Origin: an uncultured Gemmiger sp.
GTDB lineage: Bacteria > Bacillota > Clostridia > Oscillospirales > Ruminococcaceae
Direction: 5' to 3'
NCBI GenBank assembly: GCA_944388215.1
Contig: CALXHT010000001.1
Coordinates: 1 to 64,000 of the forward strand
Length of the DNA stretch: 64,000 nt
A program made the position numbers and the translations under genes. The notes under the pieces were generated by a model, which saw nothing but the letters and a program-made list of their open reading frames with translations, did not search any database and was not told the origin of the DNA. Every line of letters begins with the position of its first letter. Position 1 is the stretch's first letter. Shown one piece after another: positions 8,492-18,041 of this stretch.

Positions 8492-8558
8492 GTGCGCTGC
8501 ACACAAGCAACCCAGCGCAGACTCTATGTGGGTCTGCCCAACGAAAGGACGGAATCAA

Positions 8559-11500
8559 GTGAAAAGAGCCATCGCCACCTTGCTGAGCAGCTGCATGCTG
8601 CTGGGCATCCTGGCCCAGGGCCCGGCCGCCCTGGCGGAAGAGATCTTCACCGCAGAGCCTGCTGTGCAGGCCGCGGAACCGGACGAGGCGCAGCCTGCGG
8701 CCAGCGCCACCGGGGAGACCGCTTCCCCCGAGGCGGAGTCTCCTGCCGACGAAGAGACGGCGGAGGAGAACGCCCCGGAACAGCTGGAGGAAGCAGTCCC
8801 GGCGGAGGAAGAGACCGAGACAGAGGAAGAGACAACCGGGGCGGAACAGGCCCCGGAGAATACGGCGGAAGTGGCCGTGACGCTGCTGACGGGTCTGCCG
8901 CTGCAGGGGAACGCCGACTTCACGGTGAGCCTGAACGGCCCCGAGGCACAGACCCAGTCCGTCACGCTGCCCGCCTCGGAGGGCAGTGAACCTGCCCGGC
9001 GTGAGGTGCGCTTCCGGGACCTGCCCCGGGGCCAGTACACCCTGACGGTGCAGGGCAGCGGCTTTGCCACCTACACCCAGACCCTGGAGGTGGGCACCCA
9101 ACTCTACAGCGTGCAGCTCTACACCGGGTTCCTGGCCGGCTACACCTACACGGCGGACAGCCTCCATCCCGGTGCCCTGCGCATCGGCGATGTGGACGGC
9201 GACGGCCAGCTCACCGACGGGGACGCCAGTGTTCTGATCGATGCCATCGAAGGGGGACAGGCCGGTGTGGCCGACCTGGACCGCAGCGGCGCGGCGGACC
9301 TGGTGGACCTGCAGATGCTGGCGGCCTCCCTGGAAGAGACGGGGGACGGCACTGCCTCGGTGCTGGTGCGGGTCCCCGAAAGCCTGATGGCTCTGGAGAA
9401 AGAAAAATCCACCCAGGTGGTCAGCGGCAGTCTGGAGGATCTGCTCACCGGCGACAGCGCCGTGGCGCTGAAGCCCGCCGACGGTGCCGCCATCTCGGAG
9501 GAAAACCCCGTCACGGTCAGCTTTGACTTTGAGAAAGCGGCCAAGGCGGCGGTGCCCATGGCCGGTATGGTGCTCCAGACCCCGCCCGCAGCGGAGAACG
9601 CTGTCAGCGGCGCCACCGTGCTGGTGGAGTACGAGGAAGACGGCGAGACAAAGACCATGCCCATCACGGTGGGCGGTTCGCTGATCGCCCGCTTCCTGGG
9701 GGCGGCCACCGTGCAGCCCGACGGCTCCATCGCGGTGGACTTCGGCGGCCAGATCGCCGTCAAGAAGGTCACCATTAAAATTACGGCGGTTTCGGGGGGC
9801 GGCAGCCTGGCGGAAATCTCCCAGGTGGAATTCCTCAACGATATGGAATCCCGCATCCCGCCGCCCTCCATGGACATCCCCACCGGCCTTGCGGCCGAGG
9901 CGGAAAGCCAGGCCTTCACACTGACCTGGGAACCGGCGGTGAACGTCACCGGCTATGAGGTGGAGATCACCTTTGACGGAAAGACCGAGACGGTCCGCAC
10001 GGCGGCCAACACGCTGGCGGTGACCTCCTTCGGCGGCGAGAAACTGCAGAACAGCAAGACCTACACCGTGCGGGTGCAGTCGGTGAACGGCGGATGGCGC
10101 AGCGGCTACAGCGAGGCCATCACGCTGGTGCCCAAGGCGGACAAACTGCCCGCCGCCCCCGACGCCCTGCGCCTGACCGGGCGGTTCCAGCGCATCGAAG
10201 CCTCCTGGAAGGACATGAAGGACACCGACAGCTACAATGTCTACTACCGCAAACAGGGGGATGCCGACTTCACCAAGGTGGCCGGCATCGACCAGAACAG
10301 CTACACCATCCAGAGCCTGGAAAACAATACCGTCTATGAGGTGTACGTCACCGGCGTCAACGAGCTGGGCGAAGGTCCCGCCTCGCTGACCTCCACGGCG
10401 TCCACGGCCAATGTCAGCCCGGTGAAGCTGCCTGCCTACAGGCTCATCAACACGGTGGGCGCGGCAGGGGAGGTCACGGCGCACATCGCGTCGGTGACCC
10501 ACGAGGCCGGCTACATGAAGGACAGCCCGCTGGATTCCGGCAAGACCGCCTGGGGCGTGGTGGACAACGACTTCACCTCCTGGTACGGCCTGGACGACTG
10601 GGACGACGGTGCCGCCTACCCCGACAACGGCGGTGTGCGCATCACCTTTGACGCCCGCTACCACATCGGCAGCCTGTCGCTGTCCCCCTCGGAGGACCGG
10701 GGCACCTACGGCAATGTGCGCCTGTTCGCCCGCGGGGAGGATGGCCGTGAATACCAGGTGCCCGGCGTGACCATCGCCAAGCACAGCGACGGCAGCCAGA
10801 ACTACTACACCATCAAGATCCCCGGCGGTGTCACCACCGATTACCTGCGGGTCTGTGTGGGATACATCTATAATAACCGCCCCATCTCCATCTCGGAGAT
10901 GCGGTTCTACACCTACGACAGCCTGGAGGATGACATCCTGGCCCTCTATGCCGACGACCTGCATGTGACGCTGCGCGACAGCGTGGACGAGCAGACCATC
11001 GAGGCGCTGCAGACCCGCCTGGACACCCCCGACGAGGCCAGCGGTGAGCTGCATACCGAGCGGGAGGCCCTGCAGAAGGAGCTGGACAACGCCCGCGGCC
11101 TGCTGACCACCGCCCTCAGCGATGTGGTGGAGGTGCATACCGCCATCACGGCCAAGAAGGACGGTCACCTGGGCTTCACCGGGCTCAACGCCTGGCAGCC
11201 TCTGGGCGTCACCGCCAGGGCCGGGGAGGAGATCATCGTCTATGTGGGCAGCAGCAATGTGGCCACCGGCGCCAACGCCTGGCTGCAGCTGGTAGCCACC
11301 CAGTACAACTCCGAATCGGGCGAGGTGGTCTCCCAGCCCATCCAGCTCAAGGTGGGCCGCAACGAGATCATGATCCCCGAGCTGGTCACCTTTGACGCCG
11401 AGCACGGCGGTGCCCTCTATGTGCAGTATACCGGCAACAGTGCCAATGACCGCTACTCGGTGCGGGTCAGCGGCGGGGAAACCATCCCTGTGCTGGACCT

Positions 11501-13787
11501 CTACGGCATCGACGACCCGGCCCAGCGCAAGGAGCGCGTCACCGCCTACGTGGCGGCCCTGGAAGCGGCGGCCGACAGCTTGAACAGCCGTCACGACGAA
11601 CTGCACGGCGACCACGGCGCCTATGAGGCCGGGACCTGCATCCTCAACACCACCGACGTGCTGCTGGATCAGATGATGTACTCGGTGCCGGTCAGCCAGC
11701 TGCTGGCGGGTCTGGGCAGCGGTTCCACGGCCGACAAGGCCGCCCGCCTGCTCAGCTCGGTGGACGCCATGGACCAGATGATGGTCCTGTTCTACCAGCA
11801 CAAGGGCCTGACCGACCTGGCCGGGGCAGGGGACAAGAACCGTCTGCCCTCCCAGCACCTGAATATCCGGTATATGCGGATGTTTGCCGGCGCCTTCATG
11901 TATGCGGCGGGCAACCACATCGGCATCGGCTGGGATTCGGTGCCCGGTCTGGGCGGCGGCGAGCCCATCACTCTGCATGAGGATGGCAGCTATCGCAGCG
12001 GCGACCTTTTCGGCTGGGGCATCGCCCACGAGATCGGCCACAACATCAACCAGGGCAGCTATGCCGTGGCGGAAGTCACCAACAACTATTTCTCCCAGAT
12101 CTCCCAGGCCCACGAGGGCGTCCGCTTCGGCTACGACGCCATCTACAGCAAGGTCACCAGCGGCACCACCGGCCATTCCAGCGACGTTTTCACCCAGCTG
12201 GGGCTGTACTGGCAGCTGCACCTGGCCTACGACAAGGGCTACGAGTACGAGATCTACAGTAATTACGACGAACTGTTTGCCAGCCGTTTCTATGCCCGGG
12301 TGGATACCTACGCCCGGAACACGGCCCAGGCTCCGGCCCCCGGCGGCGTCCAGCTGGCGCTGGGCGGGGATGCCGACCAGAACTTCATGCGGCTGGCCTC
12401 GGCGGCGGCCCAGAAGGACCTGACGGACTTCTTTGTCCGCTGGGGCATGATGCCCGATGCCGCCACGGCGGCCTACCTGGCCCAGTTTGAGCCGGAGACC
12501 CGGGCACTCTACTACGGCAACGACGCCTCCCGCAACTACCGCTTCACCCACAGTGAGAGCAGCAGCTTCGCGGGCAAGGCCGTGTTGGCCGACAGCACCG
12601 CCGCCGTGTTGGACGAACGCACCCCCAACCAGGTGAACCTGACGCTGGGCTGTGACGCCGGCGACCTGCTGCTGGGCTACGAGATCGCCCGCATCACCTG
12701 GGAGAACGGCCAGGCCACAACCGAGGTGGTGGGCTTCACCACCGGCAGCCACTACACCGACACGATCACCACCGTGAACAACCGCACCATCGCCTACCAG
12801 ATCACGGCGGTGGATCAGTTCCTGAACCGTTCCCAGCCGATGACGCTGCCCGCTGTGAAGATCAGCCATGACGGCAGCTACGACAAGAGCCTGTGGACGG
12901 TGACCACCAACATGACCTCGGCCGATGACACCATCCCCGATGCCGGCGAGCAGGATCCCTGCGAGCCGGAACCGGTCTCGGCCATCAGCCGGGTGGTGGA
13001 CAACAACAAGAACACCACCTACACCGGCCGTGCCGACGGCGAGGCGGTCATCACGCTGAACTTCGGCAAGACGCTGGCCGTGACGGGACTTAAGTACACC
13101 GTCACCGGGGGCACGCCCATCCGGGACTACGAGATCCAGATCCCGGCGGCGGAGGGCGGCTGGCAGACGCTGGCCACCGGCACCTTTACGGGCGGCGAAG
13201 TCAGCACCGTCTACTTCCGCAACGAGAACAACGACCCCTGGGTCTGCACCTACGACGCGGCCCAGCTGCGGCTGGTCGTCAAGGCACCCGCCGGTGAAAT
13301 TTCCGTCAGCGAGCTGGACGTGCTGGGCCCCACCGGCGACAACGTGGAGCTGCTGTCCAGCGGCATCGGCACTCTGTCGGCGCCCTATGTCTATGAAGAG
13401 AGCACCGGCCAGGCCATCCCCGAAGGTTCGCTGGTCTTCACCGGCAGCTACAAGGGCAACCCTGCCTACAACGTGGTGCTGCTCTATGACGAGAACGGCA
13501 ACGTGGTGGGCGGCGTGGACGCCGAGGGCAGCATTGTGGCCCACCAGATCATTCTGGCGCCCGACCCGCAGAACGGCCAGCTGGGCGAAGTCAGCGAAGG
13601 CCACTGGGTCTACTGGATCGGACCCCAGGATCTGGAAGGCATGACGATGCCCGAAACCGTGCGGGTGGAACTCTACCGCGTGGACAACGCAACGACCAAC
13701 GAGGGCCAGCGCCTGACCAGCGATACGCTGGCGGTGACGATGCCCGATCCGCTGCCGTCCCTGACCATGGGCAGCCAGGCGGACTGA
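8559..13787 (+). CDS. Secreted multidomain M60-family metallopeptidase with a dockerin
   Basis: A 1742-residue exported protein. Residues 1-26 are a signal peptide; 30-100 are a Glu/Ala-rich acidic stretch; about 105-205 is a beta-rich module. A dockerin spans about 207-262 with two calcium loops, DVDGDGQLTDGD (211-222) and DLDRSGAADLVD (239-250). A beta-sandwich, possibly discoidin-like, covers 270-430, two fibronectin III domains 437-620 and an F5/8C-like domain 628-786. The M60 (enhancin) domain contains HEIGH at 1157-1161 and the third zinc ligand E1172, matching HEXXHX(8-24)E. Another F5/8C-like region lies near 1460-1590. M60 enzymes commonly cut mucin-type glycoproteins, so mucin is a likely but untested substrate. 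There is no LPXTG or transmembrane anchor. The GTG start has AAAGGA nine bases upstream. Confidence 0.88.
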   Translation: MKRAIATLLSSCMLLGILAQGPAALAEEIFTAEPAVQAAEPDEAQPAASATGETASPEAESPADEETAEENAPEQLEEAVPAEEETETEEETTGAEQAPENTAEVAVTLLTGLPLQGNADFTVSLNGPEAQTQSVTLPASEGSEPARREVRFRDLPRGQYTLTVQGSGFATYTQTLEVGTQLYSVQLYTGFLAGYTYTADSLHPGALRIGDVDGDGQLTDGDASVLIDAIEGGQAGVADLDRSGAADLVDLQMLAASLEETGDGTASVLVRVPESLMALEKEKSTQVVSGSLEDLLTGDSAVALKPADGAAISEENPVTVSFDFEKAAKAAVPMAGMVLQTPPAAENAVSGATVLVEYEEDGETKTMPITVGGSLIARFLGAATVQPDGSIAVDFGGQIAVKKVTIKITAVSGGGSLAEISQVEFLNDMESRIPPPSMDIPTGLAAEAESQAFTLTWEPAVNVTGYEVEITFDGKTETVRTAANTLAVTSFGGEKLQNSKTYTVRVQSVNGGWRSGYSEAITLVPKADKLPAAPDALRLTGRFQRIEASWKDMKDTDSYNVYYRKQGDADFTKVAGIDQNSYTIQSLENNTVYEVYVTGVNELGEGPASLTSTASTANVSPVKLPAYRLINTVGAAGEVTAHIASVTHEAGYMKDSPLDSGKTAWGVVDNDFTSWYGLDDWDDGAAYPDNGGVRITFDARYHIGSLSLSPSEDRGTYGNVRLFARGEDGREYQVPGVTIAKHSDGSQNYYTIKIPGGVTTDYLRVCVGYIYNNRPISISEMRFYTYDSLEDDILALYADDLHVTLRDSVDEQTIEALQTRLDTPDEASGELHTEREALQKELDNARGLLTTALSDVVEVHTAITAKKDGHLGFTGLNAWQPLGVTARAGEEIIVYVGSSNVATGANAWLQLVATQYNSESGEVVSQPIQLKVGRNEIMIPELVTFDAEHGGALYVQYTGNSANDRYSVRVSGGETIPVLDLYGIDDPAQRKERVTAYVAALEAAADSLNSRHDELHGDHGAYEAGTCILNTTDVLLDQMMYSVPVSQLLAGLGSGSTADKAARLLSSVDAMDQMMVLFYQHKGLTDLAGAGDKNRLPSQHLNIRYMRMFAGAFMYAAGNHIGIGWDSVPGLGGGEPITLHEDGSYRSGDLFGWGIAHEIGHNINQGSYAVAEVTNNYFSQISQAHEGVRFGYDAIYSKVTSGTTGHSSDVFTQLGLYWQLHLAYDKGYEYEIYSNYDELFASRFYARVDTYARNTAQAPAPGGVQLALGGDADQNFMRLASAAAQKDLTDFFVRWGMMPDAATAAYLAQFEPETRALYYGNDASRNYRFTHSESSSFAGKAVLADSTAAVLDERTPNQVNLTLGCDAGDLLLGYEIARITWENGQATTEVVGFTTGSHYTDTITTVNNRTIAYQITAVDQFLNRSQPMTLPAVKISHDGSYDKSLWTVTTNMTSADDTIPDAGEQDPCEPEPVSAISRVVDNNKNTTYTGRADGEAVITLNFGKTLAVTGLKYTVTGGTPIRDYEIQIPAAEGGWQTLATGTFTGGEVSTVYFRNENNDPWVCTYDAAQLRLVVKAPAGEISVSELDVLGPTGDNVELLSSGIGTLSAPYVYEESTGQAIPEGSLVFTGSYKGNPAYNVVLLYDENGNVVGGVDAEGSIVAHQIILAPDPQNGQLGEVSEGHWVYWIGPQDLEGMTMPETVRVELYRVDNATTNEGQRLTSDTLAVTMPDPLPSLTMGSQAD

Positions 13788-13806
13788 GCACAACAAGGAG
13801 ACAATC

Positions 13807-14787
13807 ATGAAAAAATTTCTGGCCACCCTGCTGCTGGGCCTGGCCCTGACCGTGGCGGCGCTGCCCGCTGCGGCCGAGACCTCCGGCAGCCCGGTGACAT
13901 TGACGGCCACCGACGGGGGCGCGTCGGTCCGCCTGGACCTGCCCGCCGATACCGTGCAGGGCGTCAAGGCGCTGCGCCTGCGCTTCGCGGTGGAGAGCGC
14001 CGACCCCGTGGAGGCGAATTTCGCCTTTGACAGCGCGCTGCCCGGCAGCGTGCAGCAGTACCGTTACGATGCCGCCACCGGCACCATGACGGTCTACGTG
14101 GCCGGCGGGCAGGAGCTGTTCCCCCAGGGCACGGCTTCGCTGGGCAGCATTCAGGTGGATGTTCCGGCAGGCGGCACCGCCACGGTGCACCTGGTGGAAA
14201 ATTCCCTGGAACTGGTCAACGGCGCTTTCGGCCGCACCGAGGCCCCCGCGGTGGGGAATGTGTCGGTGGAGGTATCGGCGGCGGAGGAACCCCCGGCGCC
14301 CACTCCGACGCCTGACCCGAAGCCCACCCCGGCGCCCACCCAGACGCCGGCAGAAAAGCCCACCCAGCAAAACACGGCGGGGCAGCAGAGCGGCAACACC
14401 CAGAGCACCCAGTCCGCTTCCAACGCGGCTCCCACCGCCACGCCTGCCGCACCTGCGGCAACGGAGCAGGCCCCGGTCCCCTCCGCGGGCAGCGGACAGA
14501 CGGCGGCCTCCGGCAATTCCGGCGGCACCAAAAAGCCCGCCAAGGGCAGCGGCAGTGCCTCCACGGAGACCCGGGTGACCCCCAACCCCACCGAAGTCTC
14601 CGCCGCCACTGCCACGCCGGAGCCTGATGAGCAACCCGCCGTCACGCCGGCACCCGCCACCCCCGAACAGGCCGAAACGGCGGCCGCTTCCGCGATGAAT
14701 CTGCCGCTGGCGGCCCTGATCGCCGTGGCCTGCCTGGCCGTGGTGGTCCTGATCGGCATCGCGGTGATCCGTTTCCGCAGCCGATAA
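13807..14787 (+). CDS. Membrane-anchored protein with a cohesin-like domain
   Basis: A 326-residue protein. It has a signal peptide (1-24), a beta-rich domain at about 28-155, a long Pro/Thr/Ala linker (160-295) and one transmembrane helix (298-320) followed by a basic RFRSR tail. The beta domain follows the cohesin pattern: an opening VRLDLPADTVQGVKALRLRFAV, a central YRYDAATGTMTVYVAGG and then ASLGSIQVDVP. It starts 19 bases after the dockerin-bearing peptidase, with an AAGGAG site, and shares its terminator. I infer that it displays the peptidase on the cell surface through cohesin-dockerin binding. The fold call comes from pattern reading only; a generic carbohydrate-binding-like fold is the alternative. 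Confidence 0.6.
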   Translation: MKKFLATLLLGLALTVAALPAAAETSGSPVTLTATDGGASVRLDLPADTVQGVKALRLRFAVESADPVEANFAFDSALPGSVQQYRYDAATGTMTVYVAGGQELFPQGTASLGSIQVDVPAGGTATVHLVENSLELVNGAFGRTEAPAVGNVSVEVSAAEEPPAPTPTPDPKPTPAPTQTPAEKPTQQNTAGQQSGNTQSTQSASNAAPTATPAAPAATEQAPVPSAGSGQTAASGNSGGTKKPAKGSGSASTETRVTPNPTEVSAATATPEPDEQPAVTPAPATPEQAETAAASAMNLPLAALIAVACLAVVVLIGIAVIRFRSR

Positions 14788-14824
14788 CCCCCTGACGCAG
14801 TTCCCCACGGCAGTATACAAAAGC

Positions 14825-14865
14825 ACGACGCCCTCCCGATGCAAGCCGGGAGGGCGTCGTTTTTT
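14825..14865 (+). terminator. Terminator of the peptidase/cohesin-like operon
   Basis: ACGACGCCCTCCCG at 14825-14838 pairs perfectly with 14847-14860, followed by six T residues. Confidence 0.92.
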
Positions 14866-14916
14866 GGTTTGAACAGCAGGGGGACCTGGCCGGAAGCGGG
14901 CGGAAATTCCGGACGT

Positions 14917-15648
14917 TCAGTCCTGCCGGTAGCGCTCGATGCGGTAGCGGCCCTTGTCCTCGGTGCCTTTGCCGTACTGGATGGCCTGCACGGGGCAGCG
15001 GTGCAGGCAGCGCAGACACTGGTAGCAGTGCTCGCCCCATACAGGCCTGCCGTTTTCCAGCCGGATGGTGCCGGCCGGGCAGTCGCGGGCGCACTGGCCG
15101 CAGCCGGTACAGGCGTCGGTGGCATAAAAAGGCTTGGTGCTGCGGGCAAAACGGTTGAAGCCGTAGTGCACCAGGCTGGACTTCAGCCCCGCCAGGGAAC
15201 CCTCGTGGACGCGGCAGACCGGCCGAGCGGCGGCGATCTCCTCCGCCATGACGGCCAGCGCTTTCTCTGCGGCGTCCAGCTTGGCCCGGGCGGTGGCGTC
15301 GTCGTCCAGGTCGGCCCCGGCAATATAGTTGTTGGGCATCACCAGGCTGTAGCTGCTGCCCAGCGGAAAAATTTTATCCAGCTGGTTCAGCGCGTGGCCC
15401 GCCTCGGACCCGCAGGTGGCCACCCCGAAGGTGAAAGCGGCAGTGCGGGGCAGCCGGGCGGCAAAGCGCTCCACCGGCTCGGGCAGGCCCCAGGCATAGA
15501 CGGGAAAAACCAGCCCCAGGCGCTTTTCCCCGGAGCAGTCGGGGAGGTTGTCCAGGCCAATCAGGTCCACAGCGGTATCCTCCAGCCGGGCGGCCAGCTG
15601 CCGGGCGGCCCAGCGGGAGTTGCCGGTGCCGGAAAAATAGAAAATCAT
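14917..15648 (-). CDS. EFR1-family flavodoxin/ferredoxin protein
   Basis: A 243-residue redox protein. Residues 1-150 are flavodoxin-like, with an FMN-phosphate loop FSGTGNSRW at 4-12. The C-terminus has two 4Fe-4S ferredoxin motifs, CTGCGQCARDCP and CYQCLRCLHRCP. This combination defines the EFR1 family found in anaerobes; the electron partner is not known. The ATG follows an AAAGGAAG site. The gene is monocistronic with its own promoter and ends opposite the cohesin-like operon. Confidence 0.88.
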   Translation of the reverse strand: MIFYFSGTGNSRWAARQLAARLEDTAVDLIGLDNLPDCSGEKRLGLVFPVYAWGLPEPVERFAARLPRTAAFTFGVATCGSEAGHALNQLDKIFPLGSSYSLVMPNNYIAGADLDDDATARAKLDAAEKALAVMAEEIAAARPVCRVHEGSLAGLKSSLVHYGFNRFARSTKPFYATDACTGCGQCARDCPAGTIRLENGRPVWGEHCYQCLRCLHRCPVQAIQYGKGTEDKGRYRIERYRQD

Positions 15649-15716
15649 GGATTCTGCTTCCTTTCTTTGGCGTTCTCCACCACACGGAGTCAGGAGCCGA
15701 TTTGGTTTCTGCTATC

Positions 15717-15745
15717 AGTATAGTCCAAATACAGCCGGGATGCAA
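15717..15745 (-). promoter_or_regulatory. Promoter of the EFR1-family gene
   Basis: On the minus strand TTGCAT (15740-15745) and TATACT (15717-15722) are spaced by 17 bases. A run of nine G residues lies just upstream at 15748-15756. Confidence 0.7.
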
Positions 15746-15780
15746 TCGGGGGGGGGCAGACGTTCCTGCCCCGGGGCAGC

Positions 15781-15806
15781 AAAAAAGCGCCCCCCGAAGG
15801 GGACGC
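15781..15806 (-). terminator. Terminator of the chromate-type transporter operon
   Basis: On the minus strand GCGTCCCC pairs with GGGGCGC-type sequence across a TTC-containing loop and is followed by six T residues. It lies 16 bases after the stop of the downstream transporter gene. Confidence 0.75.
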
Positions 15807-15821
15807 AGCAAGGACAGCCGA

Positions 15822-16385
15822 TCAGGCGGGGATCAGAAGATGGAGCACCAGGCCGGCCACGCCGCACAGGCACATGGTCAGGATGGGGTTCCACTTGAAT
15901 TTGCGCAGCAGCACAAAGGCTACCACAAAGCTGCCGGCGCCGATCCAGTCCACGATGTTGAGGGCGGGGGTCTCGCCGTTGAAGAGCACCAGCGAGAGGA
16001 TGGACAGCCCGGCCACGAGAATCAGGGCCACCACCACCGGCCGCAGGCAGGCCAGTACATTCTGTAAAACAGAGATATCTTTATACTTGTTGTAAACATA
16101 TGCCAGCAGGGACACCAGGATCAGCGCGGGGGTGATGCAGCCCAGCGTGGCGATGAGGGCACCGGGGATGCCGGCGATGCGGATGCCCACGAAGGTGGCC
16201 GAGTTGACGGCGATGGGGCCGGGGGTCATCTGGGAGATGGTGATCAGGTCGGTGAACTCCTGCAGGGTCAGCCAGGGATGCTGTTCCACCACCTGGCTCT
16301 GGATCAGCGGCATGGTGGCATAGCCGCCGCCCACGCTGAAAAGTCCTACTTGCAAAAAACTGAAAAATAGTTGAAAATAGATCAT
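15822..16385 (-). CDS. ChrA-type chromate transporter half, second subunit
   Basis: A 187-residue membrane protein with about five to six helices. It shows the ChrA half-domain signature: FLQVGLFSVGGGYATMPLI near the N-terminus and then QMTPGPIAVNSATFVG. ChrA proteins move chromate or related oxyanions; in short-chain (split) systems two half-proteins are made from adjacent genes. It overlaps the upstream half by four bases (ATGA), which implies translational coupling. The physiological anion in a gut anaerobe is unknown. Confidence 0.88.
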   Translation of the reverse strand: MIYFQLFFSFLQVGLFSVGGGYATMPLIQSQVVEQHPWLTLQEFTDLITISQMTPGPIAVNSATFVGIRIAGIPGALIATLGCITPALILVSLLAYVYNKYKDISVLQNVLACLRPVVVALILVAGLSILSLVLFNGETPALNIVDWIGAGSFVVAFVLLRKFKWNPILTMCLCGVAGLVLHLLIPA

Positions 16386-16969
16386 GAACGGGCCGCCTTT
16401 CTGTACTGGAGCAGGGCACGCACGACGCCGAAGGCGGCAGCGGCCAGGATGATGAGGATGACGTTGACATCAAACACGAAGCTGGCGATGAAGGCGAGCA
16501 CCATCAGTCCGATGTAGATGGCCGAGCGGGTCTTGAGCACATCGCGGCCCAGACCGCAGACCACGTCCAGAATGACGGCGGCCACGCCGGCCTGCATGCC
16601 CTTGAGCACCAGTGCCACATAGGTGTTGGTGGCGAAGGCCGCGTAGAAGAAGGAGATCACCGACAGGATGACCATGGGCGGAATGATGGTGCCCAGCACG
16701 GCCACCACCATGCCGGCCAGCCCTTCCACATGCCAGCCCACCAGGATGGCGGCGTTGACGGCGATGGCGCCGGGGGAGGACTGGGCCAGGGCAGCCATAT
16801 CCAGCATTTCCTGGTCATCGATCCAGTGGAGTTCGTCCACGAATTTGCGCTTCATGAAGGTGACGATGACGAAACCGCCGCCGAAGGTGAAGGCGCTGAT
16901 GTACAGGGCACTGAAAAACAGGGCGCGCAGCCGTGCGGCGCGGGTCTGGGGCTGGGGATGCTGATCCAT
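16382..16969 (-). CDS. ChrA-type chromate transporter half, first subunit
   Basis: A 195-residue membrane protein and the partner half of the preceding entry. Signature segments are SAFTFGGGFVIVTFMKRKFV and ALAQSSPGAIAVNAAILVG. The N-terminal 15 residues are charged and the rest is polytopic. It is the first gene of the two-gene operon, with a strong AAGGAGG site before the ATG. A LysR gene diverges from it, so that regulator probably controls the pair. A likely minus-strand promoter (TATGAT near 17005 with a weak TTTCAC -35 box) lies in the 117-base gap. Confidence 0.87.
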   Translation of the reverse strand: MDQHPQPQTRAARLRALFFSALYISAFTFGGGFVIVTFMKRKFVDELHWIDDQEMLDMAALAQSSPGAIAVNAAILVGWHVEGLAGMVVAVLGTIIPPMVILSVISFFYAAFATNTYVALVLKGMQAGVAAVILDVVCGLGRDVLKTRSAIYIGLMVLAFIASFVFDVNVILIILAAAAFGVVRALLQYRKAARS

Positions 16970-17086
16970 AGAGGTCCTCCTTGTTCACATTTTCTCTGGT
17001 ACTATCATAGCGCAAAGCGGCGCCGGTGTGAAATACCGATTTCTTATCACAGTCATGCGTTTTTTGTGGGAAAGGAAGTTTTTGCG

Positions 17087-17962
17087 ATGACCATACGACA
17101 TCTGCGTATCTTTGTGGCGGTATACCAGGCGGAAAACGCCACCCATGCGGCGGAGGAACTCCACATGACCCAGCCGGCGGTGACCCGGGCCATCCAGGAA
17201 CTGGAGCAGTACTACGGGGCGCGGCTGTTTGAGCGGATGTACCGGCATCTGTCGCCCACCGAGTGTGCCAAGCGGCTCTATCCCCAGGCGGTGCACCTGC
17301 TGGATTCCTTCGACCGTATCGAGACGGGCCTGCGCAACTGGGATTCCCTGGGGCTCATCCGAGTGGGAGCCACCGTCACGCTGGGCAGCACGGTACTGCC
17401 GGGGCTGGCCCGGCAGTTCGCCCAGGAAAATCCCGGCATCCAGCTGCGGGTCACGGTGGCCAACGGCGGCACCCTGACCGCCGCCCTCTGTGAGAACCGG
17501 CTGGACCTGGCCCTGCTGGAGAGTACGCCCTCCATGCCGGACCTGCACACCGAGGAGATCGGCACCGATCTGCTGTGCGCCGTGATGGCTCCCGACGATC
17601 CGCTGGCCGCCGGGGAGAGCCTGACGCTGGAGCAGCTGTCCGCGGCGCCGCTGCTGGTGCGGGAGCAGGGGAGCACCGCCCGGGCGGCTCTGCAGAGCGC
17701 CCTGGAAGCCCGGGGGCTGCCGCTGTCCATCGCCTGGGAGAGCGTCAGCACCGAAGCGCTGCTCCAGGCAGCCGCCCAGGGGCTGGGGGTGGCGGTGCTG
17801 CCCGAGGCCCGGGTGCGCGGTGCGGTGGCATCGGGGCTTGTCTGCACCCGGCCCATCCAGGGGGAGGCGCTGCGGCGCCACCGGGTGGCCGCCTGGCACA
17901 AGGAGAAGTATCTCTCCGAATCCATGCAGCGGTTCCTGGAACTCTGCCGCCGCAGCCGGTAG
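17087..17962 (+). CDS. LysR-family transcriptional regulator
   Basis: A 291-residue regulator. Residues 1-60 are a classic LysR helix-turn-helix: MTIRHLRIFVAVYQAEN, HAAEELHMTQPAVTRAIQEL, then LFERMYRHLSPT. Residues 90-290 are the periplasmic-binding-like effector domain. ATG 17087 is chosen because AAAGGAAG lies upstream and homology begins there. It is divergent from the chrA-type pair, the usual arrangement for a LysR target. A GTGA-N15-TCAC dyad in the gap (around 17027-17049) is a possible binding site. Confidence 0.9.
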   Translation: MTIRHLRIFVAVYQAENATHAAEELHMTQPAVTRAIQELEQYYGARLFERMYRHLSPTECAKRLYPQAVHLLDSFDRIETGLRNWDSLGLIRVGATVTLGSTVLPGLARQFAQENPGIQLRVTVANGGTLTAALCENRLDLALLESTPSMPDLHTEEIGTDLLCAVMAPDDPLAAGESLTLEQLSAAPLLVREQGSTARAALQSALEARGLPLSIAWESVSTEALLQAAAQGLGVAVLPEARVRGAVASGLVCTRPIQGEALRRHRVAAWHKEKYLSESMQRFLELCRRSR

Positions 17963-17966
17963 GGAC

Positions 17967-17995
17967 TTGCCGGCCGGTGCCGGATGCGCTACAAT
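17967..17995 (+). promoter_or_regulatory. Promoter of the metallo-beta-lactamase-fold gene
   Basis: TTGCCG at 17967-17972 and TACAAT at 17990-17995 have a 17-base spacer. It starts five bases after the LysR stop. Confidence 0.55.
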
Positions 17996-18041
17996 ACAGC
18001 CAGGGGCGGCCGCCAATACGCCGCCGGGGAGGGTATGTTTT

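Noticed and set aside
8085-13967. A 1960-codon open frame on the minus strand opposite the M60 protease gene
   Set aside because: It is the mirror of high-GC codon use in the real gene: no signal, no domains, composition dominated by H, G, R and V, and it runs through a terminator and two other genes.
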